In this document: positions 54,261 through 61,722 of the stretch, piece after piece
Position numbering within the stretch: the stretch's first letter is position 1
Layout: the number at the start of each line of letters is the position of its first letter
NCBI RefSeq assembly: GCF_900176415.1
Contig: NZ_FWXO01000001.1
Span: 418,086-482,085 of the forward strand
Direction: 5' to 3'
From: Cellulophaga tyrosinoxydans
GTDB taxonomy: Bacteria > Bacteroidota > Bacteroidia > Flavobacteriales > Flavobacteriaceae
DNA length: 64,000 bases
Made by a program: the position numbers and the translations under genes
The notes under the pieces: generated by a model
What the model was told of the DNA's origin: nothing
Databases searched by the model: none
Seen by the model: the letters and a program-made list of their open reading frames with translations, nothing else

Positions 54261-54454
54261 TGGGATACTACACGTTAATCATATCAAAAATACAAAACAT
54301 TTGTAGGGTTAATACTAATTTTTATCGTAATTCTACTTAATGTTTTATGATATAGACTACAATTACGTAAAAAATAATGGATTTGGGTAAAAATTCTAAC
54401 TTTTAAATAGTTACTTAAACCATTCGAAACGAAATGTAAAATACCATTACACTA

Positions 54455-54967
54455 TTAATAAGGCCTCTTTACTTGCAGTGTATAAAGAATACCTAGCGTT
54501 ACCGTTGACCAGTTTCTATTATCTAATCCTATAGAAGTATAAGAGACATTCACTTCGGTACTTGGACCCATTAAATAACCTATTTGCGGCCTGTAATAAA
54601 ACCCGCCGTCATTACCATCATTTAAACCAATTGCCTGCCCAACATTTGCCCCAAAAGAAAATGAATTTGATGTCCAGATGCGTACTGATGCAGTTAAGGG
54701 CATAAATTGAATACTTGGTAAATCTATTAATGCATTTTCCGTTCCGAATTTTTCAGGGAAACCATGAATATACCCAACCATTACACCTAGATCCACTGTT
54801 TCACCCAATGCCCACATATGTCCAAAATCAGCCCCCAATACCACTCCAATTTCATCATTAAATTCTTCTAAAGGTATTCCTCCTTGAATTCCAAATTTAA
54901 GTCCTTCTTGTGCTTTGATATTCGCGGCGGATAAAATAAATAGTATTACTAAAAATGCTTTTTTCAT
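54455..54967 (-). CDS. Outer-membrane beta-barrel protein
   Basis: A 170-residue protein with a signal peptide (AFLVILFILSAANIKAQ) and alternating amphipathic strands with many Gly, Tyr and Phe, ending in a TVTLGILYTLQVKRPY strand. The form fits a small eight-stranded outer-membrane barrel (PF13568/OmpW-like in style). Function is not known. It stands alone, 190 bp downstream of the kinase gene. Confidence 0.75.
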   Translation of the reverse strand: MKKAFLVILFILSAANIKAQEGLKFGIQGGIPLEEFNDEIGVVLGADFGHMWALGETVDLGVMVGYIHGFPEKFGTENALIDLPSIQFMPLTASVRIWTSNSFSFGANVGQAIGLNDGNDGGFYYRPQIGYLMGPSTEVNVSYTSIGLDNRNWSTVTLGILYTLQVKRPY

Positions 54968-55115
54968 GATAAAATATGGTTGATTATGACATCAAATCTA
55001 AAAGCTTTGATAGAAGCACGATTATTTTTGTTGTAAAACAGAACATTTTGGTTGTAAAGTGCTTGTTTTAAAGGCAACTAAGCAACATTTATTTAAGGAG
55101 GTGATATTGATATGA

Positions 55116-55427
55116 TTATTTTAAGCCTAATTTTTCGTAATGCTCAATAATTTCAATCGCCATAGCTTCTTGACTTTCAATATTTTTTGTAAGCCCTTTA
55201 AATTTATGATATTCTTGTGAGTAAGTTACCGCAAGTTGTTCAACTTCATCAATAGAGTGTATGTCGCCAAACATTAATTCTACTCTTCGCCAATTAATTG
55301 TGCCATAAGGTCTTTCCTCTTTATTAATGGCATTTACTAGCGAATTGACTTTATCAGAAAACTTATAAAAACTTTTATTACCGGTATAAAAAGACTCTTC
55401 TAAAATTCTAATAAGTATTTTTTTCAT
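55116..55427 (-). CDS. Conserved-looking 103-residue protein of unknown function
   Basis: No domain recognised. The protein is mostly helical and charged, begins MKKILIRILEESFYTGNKSFYKFSDKV and has a central NAINKEERPYGTINWRRVEL. It has no signal peptide. The reading frame overlaps the preceding membrane-protein gene by 20 bp, indicating coupled translation. Confidence 0.6.
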   Translation of the reverse strand: MKKILIRILEESFYTGNKSFYKFSDKVNSLVNAINKEERPYGTINWRRVELMFGDIHSIDEVEQLAVTYSQEYHKFKGLTKNIESQEAMAIEIIEHYEKLGLK

Positions 55428-55857
55428 TATTCTTTCGTAAATAAAAATTTAAAACTATAGCAATGATAATCACTATTGTAATTATGAATTTTGTACTCAC
55501 ATCATTTAGTACACTTGAGCGCTGATTAAGTAAATTAATTATAATTTGGTAAAGACTTATAAAAACAGGTACAAGTATAAAAAACCGATATGGCTTGCCT
55601 TTCGCAGCAAAATACCATCCTAAATAGCCTATGTGCATGGCAATATTTAGACCTAAAATATAAAGTAAAACTCGGTAATTAGTGAATCCTAAGGGATATC
55701 CTTCACTGTCTTTAATTGCGTCTACAAGACCAAGATTGGGAACCCAATCTCTTAATTCGCCATCCTTGTTGGTAAGAATATCGTGAAAGTAACTTATTAT
55801 GGAAGAAAAAATGATTCCAAGAGAAATCAAAAAGTTTAATAGAGTTCTTTTGTTCAT
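55408..55857 (-). CDS. Four-helix membrane protein of unknown function
   Basis: A 149-residue protein with membrane helices at about residues 5-22, 63-84, 92-112 and 121-140. Between the first and second helix there is a soluble loop containing DWVPNLGLVDAIKD. The start at ATG 55857 is chosen because the upstream in-frame extension runs through the hairpin and the lipoprotein gene. It is preceded by a strong hairpin (55877-55900) ending 20 bases before the start codon. Confidence 0.65.
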   Translation of the reverse strand: MNKRTLLNFLISLGIIFSSIISYFHDILTNKDGELRDWVPNLGLVDAIKDSEGYPLGFTNYRVLLYILGLNIAMHIGYLGWYFAAKGKPYRFFILVPVFISLYQIIINLLNQRSSVLNDVSTKFIITIVIIIAIVLNFYLRKNNEKNTY

Positions 55858-55876
55858 AGAACCAAAAATAGAAAAT

Positions 55877-55900
55877 GCTGGAGATTTTTCTATCTCCAGC
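55877..55900 (-). terminator. Hairpin between the small lipoprotein and the membrane-protein gene
   Basis: GCTGGAGAT and ATCTCCAGC pair perfectly around a 6-nt loop, followed on the minus strand by ATTTTCTATTTTT. It could be a leaky terminator that lowers expression of the downstream genes. Confidence 0.7.
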
Positions 55901-55915
55901 AAACCTAATTTTAGT

Positions 55916-56056
55916 CTAGGTGTCTCTATTTTTAATATCTTTCTTGTCAATGCTCTGTTCATACAGTTTGTCGTCATCACTAGCTGTACTTGAAGTGCAC
56001 GAAGTCACTACAAGTGAAAAAATAGCAAGAATCATAATAGTTTTAAAGTGTTTCAT
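55916..56056 (-). CDS. 46-residue lipoprotein
   Basis: ATG 56056 to TAG 55916. The signal MKHFKTIMILAIFSLVVTSC ends in a classic lipobox with Cys20. The 26-residue mature peptide contains SDDDKLYEQSIDKKD and IKNRD. This form (lipobox, then about ten polar residues, then YEx) resembles a family of tiny flavobacterial lipoproteins. It precedes the hairpin and the membrane-protein gene. Function unknown. Confidence 0.7.
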   Translation of the reverse strand: MKHFKTIMILAIFSLVVTSCTSSTASDDDKLYEQSIDKKDIKNRDT

Positions 56057-56386
56057 CTTAAAAGATTTAAGGTTAATATTTTACCTTAACACCTTAAACA
56101 CTATTATAATTGTATTTTAATACGAACTTTCGATGAAATACATAAATTATGCCTTACAATATACGTAGTTTATTTCATAAAATGCATTACGGATAAAAAA
56201 ATATATTACTGTTACAACTTCAGAGCATTACTATAGTATAAGGGGTTTTTATTGCTTTATTTGGTGCTATTTGAATACTAAAAATTCTTACAAGCATATA
56301 TTACTTTCGGAAAATAAGATGTCGGAGTAATCGCTAATACTAAAATCAAAAACAATAAGGGAAAGTGTATAAAAAAAGGCAAAAAA
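56057..56386. other. 330-bp AT-rich stretch without a gene
   Basis: No open frame or RNA can be supported. It lies between the start of the small lipoprotein gene and the terminator of the displaced tRNA end. Confidence 0.5.
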
Positions 56387-56412
56387 AAATCCTCAACTAT
56401 TGTTGAGGATTT
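56387..56412 (-). terminator. Terminator belonging to the displaced tRNA end
   Basis: AAATCCTCAAC and GTTGAGGATTT form a perfect 11-bp stem with loop TATT and, on the minus strand, a T run. It directly follows the tRNA-like 3' end at 56415-56438 as expected of an original tRNA transcription unit. Confidence 0.85.
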
Positions 56413-56414
56413 GT

Positions 56415-56438
56415 TGGCGGTCCGGACGGGTTTTGAAC
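56415..56438 (-). repeat. tRNA 3'-end fragment, probable attachment site
   Basis: Read on the minus strand this is GTTC followed by AAAACCCGTCCGGACCGCCA. It has the T-loop, the 3' half of the T stem (CCCGT), a 7-nt acceptor strand (CCGGACC), G and CCA-like sequence as in tRNA-Asp. The 5' half of the tRNA is missing: upstream of GTTC the T-stem partner (expected ACGGG) is replaced by CTAAA. This is the pattern left when an element integrates into the 3' end of a tRNA gene. Confidence 0.65.
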
Positions 56439-56589
56439 TTTAGACAAAAACCCCTGCTTTTATGGGCATTTTCAGACCTTCATTTTTGTTACTCACCACT
56501 TTACTCACCGCGAAAAAACTTTAACATTTTTAACATTTTGGTTTGTACAATTTGATGATTTTTAATACCAAAAAAATAAAATTCAGTTT
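56439..56589. other. Element edge with two TTACTCACC repeats
   Basis: TTACTCACC occurs at 56489-56497 and 56501-56509. The stretch is otherwise AT-rich and non-coding. Short direct repeats beside a tRNA-end core often are recombinase arm sites; this is inference. Confidence 0.4.
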
Positions 56590-57540
56590 TTACTTAACAA
56601 AAGAGTCTTTATCATTCGAATGTAAAGGCACATATTTCTGAATAATGTATGGTGTAATTTCATCCAATGTTTTACCCGTTATTGGGTGAAGTCCTGGGCT
56701 CGTAAAATATTCTATTTCTCCGTTTTTATTTTTTGAATACCATATCAAAGGTTTGTTGGTTACTGGCGCAAAAAAATCAGTCGCCATATTGACATCTATT
56801 CTTTTAAAATTTTTAATTTTCACATCTTCATAACTTAAAACTTCCGTTCCATATTTGGAATAAGGCCTTGTATTGCATGAAACTTCTTCGTAATGATTTA
56901 TAGCCCATGTCATACAACGATTTTCTAATTCAGTATTTATAGTTTTATCTATTAGACTTTGATTAAAATTTCCTTTTGTATTTAACAACCAAGTCATTAA
57001 TATTATTAAAAAAACAATACAAAAAGACCCTAAAAACAGCCATTTATTTTGTTTTATTTGATTCTTTTTTACTTTTAGAGTGTCTTCTTTATTTGAGTTT
57101 TCATGCAATAAATTCACAGCGTCCACAGTGTACTTAATTTCACGTTCATATATACGGTTTTCCGTATTTGTTCCAGAATAACTTGTATTTCTTAAATATT
57201 CCTGTAGCGGCCTAGGTTGAAAATCAATCAGCCAACTAATTAACTCAATATTCTGAGTGCTTGTATTTTTTGCTCTTCCTTTAAGAAAATTAACAATCGG
57301 CTTAAATTTATCCACATCAAAATCCTGTATCTCTTTTAATTTATTATTCTCATTTTTAAATTGAAAAAAGTGATTTAGAATGTGATCATCCTTAATTGAA
57401 TTTCTTTTGTTCAAAAGTAAAACACAAGCAGCCCTTATGTTAGCAGATGTTGGCTTGGCCATATAGATACTAACCTCTCCTCCATTTTCTAACTTATACT
57501 TCTCTAATATCTCTTTTTTATATGTTTCAAATGTTTTCAT
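56590..57540 (-). CDS. Single-helix membrane protein of unknown function
   Basis: The 316-residue protein has a cytoplasmic helical region (about residues 1-165), one membrane helix (KWLFLGSFCIVFLIILMTWLL, about 168-188) and an outer domain with CMTW, SCNTRPYSKYG and the ending PGLHPITGKTLDEITPYIIQKYV. The two outer Cys could form a disulfide. I recognise no family. It is the first gene inside the putative element, divergent from the lipoprotein/kinase genes. Confidence 0.7.
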   Translation of the reverse strand: MKTFETYKKEILEKYKLENGGEVSIYMAKPTSANIRAACVLLLNKRNSIKDDHILNHFFQFKNENNKLKEIQDFDVDKFKPIVNFLKGRAKNTSTQNIELISWLIDFQPRPLQEYLRNTSYSGTNTENRIYEREIKYTVDAVNLLHENSNKEDTLKVKKNQIKQNKWLFLGSFCIVFLIILMTWLLNTKGNFNQSLIDKTINTELENRCMTWAINHYEEVSCNTRPYSKYGTEVLSYEDVKIKNFKRIDVNMATDFFAPVTNKPLIWYSKNKNGEIEYFTSPGLHPITGKTLDEITPYIIQKYVPLHSNDKDSFVK

Positions 57541-57615
57541 TTCAACTATTTGGTTGGAATTATTGGAATTTCAATGGAATTCTTAAGAACTACTGGAATT
57601 TCCTGAATCATATAA
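57541..57615 (-). promoter_or_regulatory. Four TGGAATT repeats upstream of the divergent membrane gene
   Basis: TGGAATT occurs at 57555-57561, 57564-57570, 57575-57581 and 57594-57600, directly in front of the start codon at 57540. The spacings (9, 11, 19 bp) are irregular. It may be an operator array or a chance AT-rich iteration. Confidence 0.4.
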
Positions 57616-57703
57616 AGTTATTGCTTTTTAGCCATATTAATTTTGTCCCATCAGCAAGTTCTTGTTATGAAATGCTAACATAACAAATGTACAAAACTAG
57701 CTA

Positions 57704-57719
57704 ATACGGAAATCTGTAA
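57704..57719. promoter_or_regulatory. Degenerate copy of the TTACAGA-AA-TCTGTAA operator
   Basis: ATACGGAAATCTGTAA matches the consensus of the two sites at 60797-60812 and 62726-62741 at 14 of 16 positions. It lies in the leader between the divergent membrane gene and the small lipoprotein gene, so autoregulation of the two-component operon is possible. Confidence 0.55.
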
Positions 57720-57866
57720 TGCGGTTGGTAATTAGCCGGTTGAGAAGTAGTTAAAAGCCGCTGCATTACAATTTCTACTTCTCAAAAACAAAGGAGTAAT
57801 CCTAAAATTTTCAATGGGTTGTTGTACCCAAAAAACTTTCGGGCGAAAGCACGGACAGCAACCCCT
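57716..57866 (+). ncRNA. Structured leader or small RNA candidate before the polyproline lipoprotein
   Basis: Two interlocked inverted repeats occur: GTAATGCGG (57716-57724) with CCG-CTG-CATTAC (57758-57769), and TTGAGAAGTAG (57740-57750) with CTACTTCTCAA (57775-57785). Further on, GGGTTGTTG (57816-57824) can pair with CAGCAACCC (57856-57864) around a hairpin CTTTCG-GG-CGAAAG, or locally with TACCC (57825-57829). The alternatives suggest switching structure. No known RNA family was recognised. Confidence 0.5.
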
Positions 57867-57892
57867 TTGTTTAATCTCAAAATTTTTAAATT

Positions 57893-58057
57893 ATGAAAAA
57901 AGTTTTTATAGCCGTATTGGCAATTGTTTTAAATACATTTTTATTTTCTTGTACAAAGGACACATCTACTCAGAGCGATTTAATTTATGAAACTAATGCC
58001 ACTGAAGGGGATGATGGTGATATTAAACCACCACCACCTCCTCCAGACCCAGTTTAA
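57893..58057 (+). CDS. 54-residue lipoprotein with polyproline tail
   Basis: The signal MKKVFIAVLAIVLNTFLFSC ends in a lipobox with Cys20. The mature part of 34 residues has SDLIYETNATEGDDGD, then six prolines and DPV at the C-terminus. It shares the layout 'SCT, about ten polar residues, (I/L)YE' with the lipoprotein at 55916. It is the first gene of the kinase/regulator unit and is followed by a strong hairpin, so it should be made in excess over the kinase. I infer a sensory or signalling accessory role; no function is established. Confidence 0.8.
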   Translation: MKKVFIAVLAIVLNTFLFSCTKDTSTQSDLIYETNATEGDDGDIKPPPPPPDPV

Positions 58058-58076
58058 TAGATCATGATTATTTTAC

Positions 58077-58116
58077 AAAAGGAGTTATTCTATATTAAGT
58101 ATAACTCCTTTTTTAA
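58077..58116 (+). terminator. Hairpin after the polyproline lipoprotein gene
   Basis: AAAAGGAGTTAT (58077-58088) and ATAACTCCTTTT (58101-58112) form a perfect 12-bp stem with a 12-nt loop and a T tail. It should terminate most transcripts and leave the kinase gene to read-through or its own promoter. Confidence 0.88.
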
Positions 58117-58137
58117 TACATTTAAACAAAAAACAAT

Positions 58138-60078
58138 TTGCGAAATATTTTAATCGTCTTGGTGATAATTATTTTTGGATCATGTGAATATGAAAGAAAT
58201 AAACAATCAGATAAAAAAGACGAAAATATAGATAGCACTCAGTTGTATTACAATATTTCACTCGACAACAAAATGTCCTTAAGGCAAAAGCAAGAAGCCA
58301 TAAATAAATCCTTGTATTATGCGAAAATTAATGACAATGACACTTTATTAGCCAAAGTTTTATATCAAAAAAATCTAGTTCATTATTCATTGGCGGAATA
58401 TGATAGTCTTCTATTATTTAGTGATTCATTGATAAATTATTCGAAAAGAAACAACCTAAAATCAAGGCTTGCTAAGCAATTCTACCTAAAAGGATTTTAT
58501 TTTGATGAAGTTGCCCATAATCCCGATAGTGCATTTATAAATTATAATCTTTCCAAGAATCATTTTCAATATTTAAAGGATAGTAGTTGGGTAGGTAAAA
58601 ATTTGTTACAAATGGGTATAATTCAGAAAAATCAAGGGGATTTTTTTGGCAGTAAAGAAACAATCACTGAAGCTTTGAAATATCTAAATAAAGAAAAAGA
58701 CACTAACTATATTGTTTCTTCATTTAACGGCTTAGCTACAAATCACCGAAAATTACTCAATCATGAAGACGCAATTAAATATTACAAAAAGGCTTTAGCA
58801 TTTTCAATTAATAAAGCGGATAGAATTGTTATCAACAATAATCTTTCCGCAACATATATAGACAATAAAAACTATAACGAAGCACTTAATTTATTAACTG
58901 AATTAGTTAAGGATTCATTACTTAGCGAAAAACCAAATGAATATGCTAGAGTTTTAGATAACATAGCATACGCCGAATGGCTATCGGGTAAAAATGAAAG
59001 TAAATTAAAACTCTTAGTTGCCCTTAATATAAGAATTAAAAACAATGATTTAAGGGGGCAAATTGCTAGTTATACACATTTAGGAGAAGTATATTCCAAT
59101 TCAAATTCAAAAAAAGCAAATATCTATCTTGATTCTGTTTTCATATTAGCAAAAAAATTAAAAAATCCTAGAGCTGAAAAAGACGCCTTAAAACAACTTA
59201 TGGAATTGGAGCCATATAATCTTAAACTAAAGAACCGTTACGTTTTTTTACAAGACAGCCTATATGCCCAAGAATTAAAAGTAAAAACACAATTTGCAAA
59301 ATACAAATACGACGACAAATTAATACAAGAAGCTAATTTACGTTTGGAGAAAGAGAATGCAGAGCAGAAATTAGAAGTAACAAATCAACAAAACAAAAGA
59401 AAGCTTACTTATGCATTTGGGGGGTTTCTATTTTTAATATTCGCTTTTTCGACCTACATATTGGTGCAAAGATCGAAACGATTAAAGCAAAAAAACAAAA
59501 CTGCAAAATTAGAAGCTACATATGAAACCGAGTCAGAGCTTTCGAGAAAACTACATGATGACTTTGGAGGAAAACTTAACTATGCAATGCTTTTAGTTCA
59601 AAACGACTCCGACAAATTAAAATTACTGGATACGCTTGATGGGCTTTACAATCAAAGTAGAGATTTTTCAAGAGAAATAAATGATGTAGATACAGGTCCA
59701 AATTTTAAGGAGTCTCTAATTGGAATGATGGGTAATTACTGCAAAAACACAAAACTTATAGTATCTGGTAGTTCAGATTTAAATTGGTCAAAACTATCGT
59801 CATTATCAAAGAAAACTTTATTTAAAATTCTTCAAGAATTAATGATTAATATGCAAAAACATAGCGGTGCAAGTTTAGTTTCTGTTGCTTTTGAACAATC
59901 AAAAAAAACACTAAAGGTTAGTTTCATGGATAATGGTGTTGGTGCTTCAAAAACTGACTTAAATTTTAAAAATGGTCTTATGAATACAGAAAAGCGTATT
60001 GAAGCTATTGGCGGAACTATTATTTTTGAATCAGACAAAGGGCGTGGCTTTGAAGCTCAAATAGAAATTCCGAATTAA
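58138..60078 (+). CDS. Lipid-anchored TPR sensor histidine kinase
   Basis: The 646-residue kinase starts at TTG 58138; no ATG fits, and the resulting N-terminus is a signal ending SC (Cys16). Residues 40-400 are tetratricopeptide-like helices (YYKKALAFSINKADRIVINNNLSATYIDNKNYNEAL), probably periplasmic. One membrane helix is at about 422-440, then a coiled coil and a HisKA_3-type H-box ESELSRKLHDDFGGKLNYAML. The ATPase domain has LMINMQKHSGAS, FMDNGVGA and GRGFEAQIEIP. It sits 12 bp upstream of its response regulator. The ligand may involve the small lipoprotein encoded just upstream (inference). Confidence 0.88.
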   Translation: MRNILIVLVIIIFGSCEYERNKQSDKKDENIDSTQLYYNISLDNKMSLRQKQEAINKSLYYAKINDNDTLLAKVLYQKNLVHYSLAEYDSLLLFSDSLINYSKRNNLKSRLAKQFYLKGFYFDEVAHNPDSAFINYNLSKNHFQYLKDSSWVGKNLLQMGIIQKNQGDFFGSKETITEALKYLNKEKDTNYIVSSFNGLATNHRKLLNHEDAIKYYKKALAFSINKADRIVINNNLSATYIDNKNYNEALNLLTELVKDSLLSEKPNEYARVLDNIAYAEWLSGKNESKLKLLVALNIRIKNNDLRGQIASYTHLGEVYSNSNSKKANIYLDSVFILAKKLKNPRAEKDALKQLMELEPYNLKLKNRYVFLQDSLYAQELKVKTQFAKYKYDDKLIQEANLRLEKENAEQKLEVTNQQNKRKLTYAFGGFLFLIFAFSTYILVQRSKRLKQKNKTAKLEATYETESELSRKLHDDFGGKLNYAMLLVQNDSDKLKLLDTLDGLYNQSRDFSREINDVDTGPNFKESLIGMMGNYCKNTKLIVSGSSDLNWSKLSSLSKKTLFKILQELMINMQKHSGASLVSVAFEQSKKTLKVSFMDNGVGASKTDLNFKNGLMNTEKRIEAIGGTIIFESDKGRGFEAQIEIPN

Positions 60079-60090
60079 AAAGCATTAATA

Positions 60091-60756
60091 ATGTTTAAAA
60101 AAATACTAATCGCAGAAGATTTTCAAGACACTAATAAAGGAATTGTACATGCATTGGAAGTAAATCTTCAAATTGACATAATACAAGAAGAGCTCTATTG
60201 TGATAAAGCATTTAATAGATTTAAAGTAGCCTTTGAAAAAGGAGAACCTTACGAGTTATTAATATCAGATCTAACATTTAAAGAAAGCCATGTAGATCGT
60301 AGATTAACATCAGGAATAGATTTAATAAAAGCGATTAGAGGTGTTGATAAAAACATTAAGATCATTGTAAATTCTATGATAGAAAATCCTACAGAAATAA
60401 ATGCATTATTTAAAGATCAAAAAATTAATGGATATGTCTGTAAAGGTAGAAATAGTTTAAATGAACTTCTTGAAGGTATTCAAGAAGTTTATCAAAATAG
60501 AACGTTTGTCTCCCCACAATTAAATTTGAATTCTTCCAATAGTGTTTTTGAGATGGACAAATATGACATCATGATATTAAAGGATTTGGCTGAAGGCCTT
60601 ACAAAAAAAGAAATATCAGAAAAACTTAAAAAACTAAATATTTCACCCAATAGTGAAAGTACTATTGATAAAAAGGTAAGTAAACTATTCGATGAATTTG
60701 GTGCTAAAAACACGCATCACCTTATTGCCAAACTAATTAAGCAGGGTAAACTTTAA
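60091..60756 (+). CDS. LuxR-like response regulator
   Basis: The 221-residue protein has a receiver domain with acidic residues E9-D10, phospho-acceptor D60 (LLISDLTF), Ser95 and Lys118, and a C-terminal helix-turn-helix (DIMILKDLAEGLTKKEISEKL, about 155-221). It pairs with the TPR kinase. It is the obvious candidate to bind the TTACAGA-AA-TCTGTAA palindromes found in this region and nowhere else in the window. Confidence 0.9.
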   Translation: MFKKILIAEDFQDTNKGIVHALEVNLQIDIIQEELYCDKAFNRFKVAFEKGEPYELLISDLTFKESHVDRRLTSGIDLIKAIRGVDKNIKIIVNSMIENPTEINALFKDQKINGYVCKGRNSLNELLEGIQEVYQNRTFVSPQLNLNSSNSVFEMDKYDIMILKDLAEGLTKKEISEKLKKLNISPNSESTIDKKVSKLFDEFGAKNTHHLIAKLIKQGKL

Positions 60757-60791
60757 TATAGCCTACTATTTTTTATTGACAAACAAATTTT

Positions 60792-60819
60792 AATCCCTTA
60801 CAGAAATCTGTAAGGGATT
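60792..60819 (+). promoter_or_regulatory. 28-bp palindromic operator before the small-gene set
   Basis: AATCCCTTACAGA and TCTGTAAGGGATT are perfect 13-nt arms around AA; the 16-bp core lies at 60798-60813. Its centre (60805.5) is 29.5 bp upstream of the TATGTTTG element at 60835-60842, an activator-type position. Confidence 0.8.
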
Positions 60820-60834
60820 GTCTTTTAATGGGTT

Positions 60835-60842
60835 TATGTTTG
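60835..60842 (+). promoter_or_regulatory. TAnnTTTG -7 element of the small-gene set
   Basis: TATGTTTG matches the Bacteroidota -7 consensus, 31 bp before the first start codon at 60873. No good -33 element is seen, consistent with activator dependence. Confidence 0.7.
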
Positions 60843-60872
60843 AGGTATTATTAATTTATAAATATTTATAAA

Positions 60873-61010
60873 ATGGCAAATCAAAGAAAAACTAGTAAAG
60901 AAGCAGCTTCTTCGGCTTCAAAAGTTCTAAAAGATAAAAGAACAGGAAAGGATAGTAAAAAAGCAGCTGGTAGTGCTTTATCTCAAAGAGCACCAAAAGG
61001 AAAAAAATAA
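60873..61010 (+). CDS. 45-residue basic protein
   Basis: A 45-residue protein rich in Lys, Ala and Ser (KTSKEAASSASKVLKD, GKDSKKAAGSALSQ). The pattern 'ASKVLKD...KxAAGSALSQ' recalls small basic proteins of unknown role found in several bacterial groups. It is the first gene after the palindromic operator. Nucleic-acid binding is possible by charge but not shown. Confidence 0.75.
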   Translation: MANQRKTSKEAASSASKVLKDKRTGKDSKKAAGSALSQRAPKGKK

Positions 61011-61013
61011 ATT

Positions 61014-61163
61014 ATGGCAGTTAAACATACTCCAACAAATGAAGTCCATTCAGGAACCAAAGGAGGCAAAACTGGATGCGGTTTTAACACATCAGAAAAC
61101 CAAAGTCATTGGATAAACACAAGCGATAGAATTACTTGCGATAAGAATGGTTGTAAAAATTAA
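61014..61163 (+). CDS. 49-residue protein with a Cys/His pattern
   Basis: A 49-residue protein with H5, H12, C22, H32, C42 and C47 (KTGCGFNTSENQSHW, ITCDKNGCKN), plausible zinc ligands. It starts 3 bp after the 45-residue gene, so the two are co-translated. Unknown function. Confidence 0.72.
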   Translation: MAVKHTPTNEVHSGTKGGKTGCGFNTSENQSHWINTSDRITCDKNGCKN

Positions 61164-61181
61164 GTTTTCTCAAATAATAAT

Positions 61182-61715
61182 ATGAAATTATCAATCAATA
61201 CTATCTTTTTTCTTCTCATTTTTAGCCTAGGAGTATCTCAGGATAAAAGTAAGGAATTGAGTAATGCAGAAATATTTTCTTCGCAAGCTGGAACTTTAAT
61301 AGAAAAGGAATTCCTGGATGTTGGAAAAATAAATAATAACACCGAAATCATAATTTTAAAAATAACTAATATGATTTCTGGTGATTCCATTAAGTCCTTA
61401 AGAATTACAACCGATATAAAAGGGTCTTATTCTACAGAAACCAAAATAGCACAGCTAGATTCAGATGAAATTGATGGTTTAATCAAGTCCTTAATAATAA
61501 TCAAAAACAAAGTATTACCGATTAATGCCACCAACTACACAGAAATTAGTTTTAAAAGTAGAAGTGGATTTGAAGCAGGGTGCTATTGGAGTAAAAATGA
61601 ATGGAAGATATATCTTCAAATAGAAAAATATGACAGGAAATCATTGGTTTTGCTAAAAGGAAGTGAATTTGAACTGTTTTTAGAATTATTGAACGAAGTA
61701 AAAACCAAAATGTAA
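61182..61715 (+). CDS. Secreted protein of unknown function
   Basis: A 177-residue protein with a signal peptide (MKLSINTIFFLLIFSLGVSQ). The mature part is mixed alpha/beta with SRSGFEAGCYWSKNEWKIYLQI; no family is recognised. It follows the 49-residue gene by 18 bp and appears to be in the same operon. Confidence 0.7.
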   Translation: MKLSINTIFFLLIFSLGVSQDKSKELSNAEIFSSQAGTLIEKEFLDVGKINNNTEIIILKITNMISGDSIKSLRITTDIKGSYSTETKIAQLDSDEIDGLIKSLIIIKNKVLPINATNYTEISFKSRSGFEAGCYWSKNEWKIYLQIEKYDRKSLVLLKGSEFELFLELLNEVKTKM

Positions 61716-61722
61716 CACATTT

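Noticed and set aside
55858-55980. A 41-residue extension of the four-helix membrane protein
   Set aside because: The extension would be read through the hairpin and the end of the lipoprotein gene and has no conserved character; ATG 55857 follows the hairpin.
56415-56438. A complete tRNA gene
   Set aside because: Only the T-loop and acceptor 3' strand exist; there is no D arm, anticodon arm or 5' acceptor strand within 100 bases.
57555-57600. A CRISPR array
   Set aside because: Repeats are only 7 bp with irregular spacers, and no cas genes are present in the window.
60492-60713. An antisense frame inside the response regulator gene
   Set aside because: It lies fully within a well-supported gene and encodes a Ser/Phe/Leu-rich peptide with no domain.
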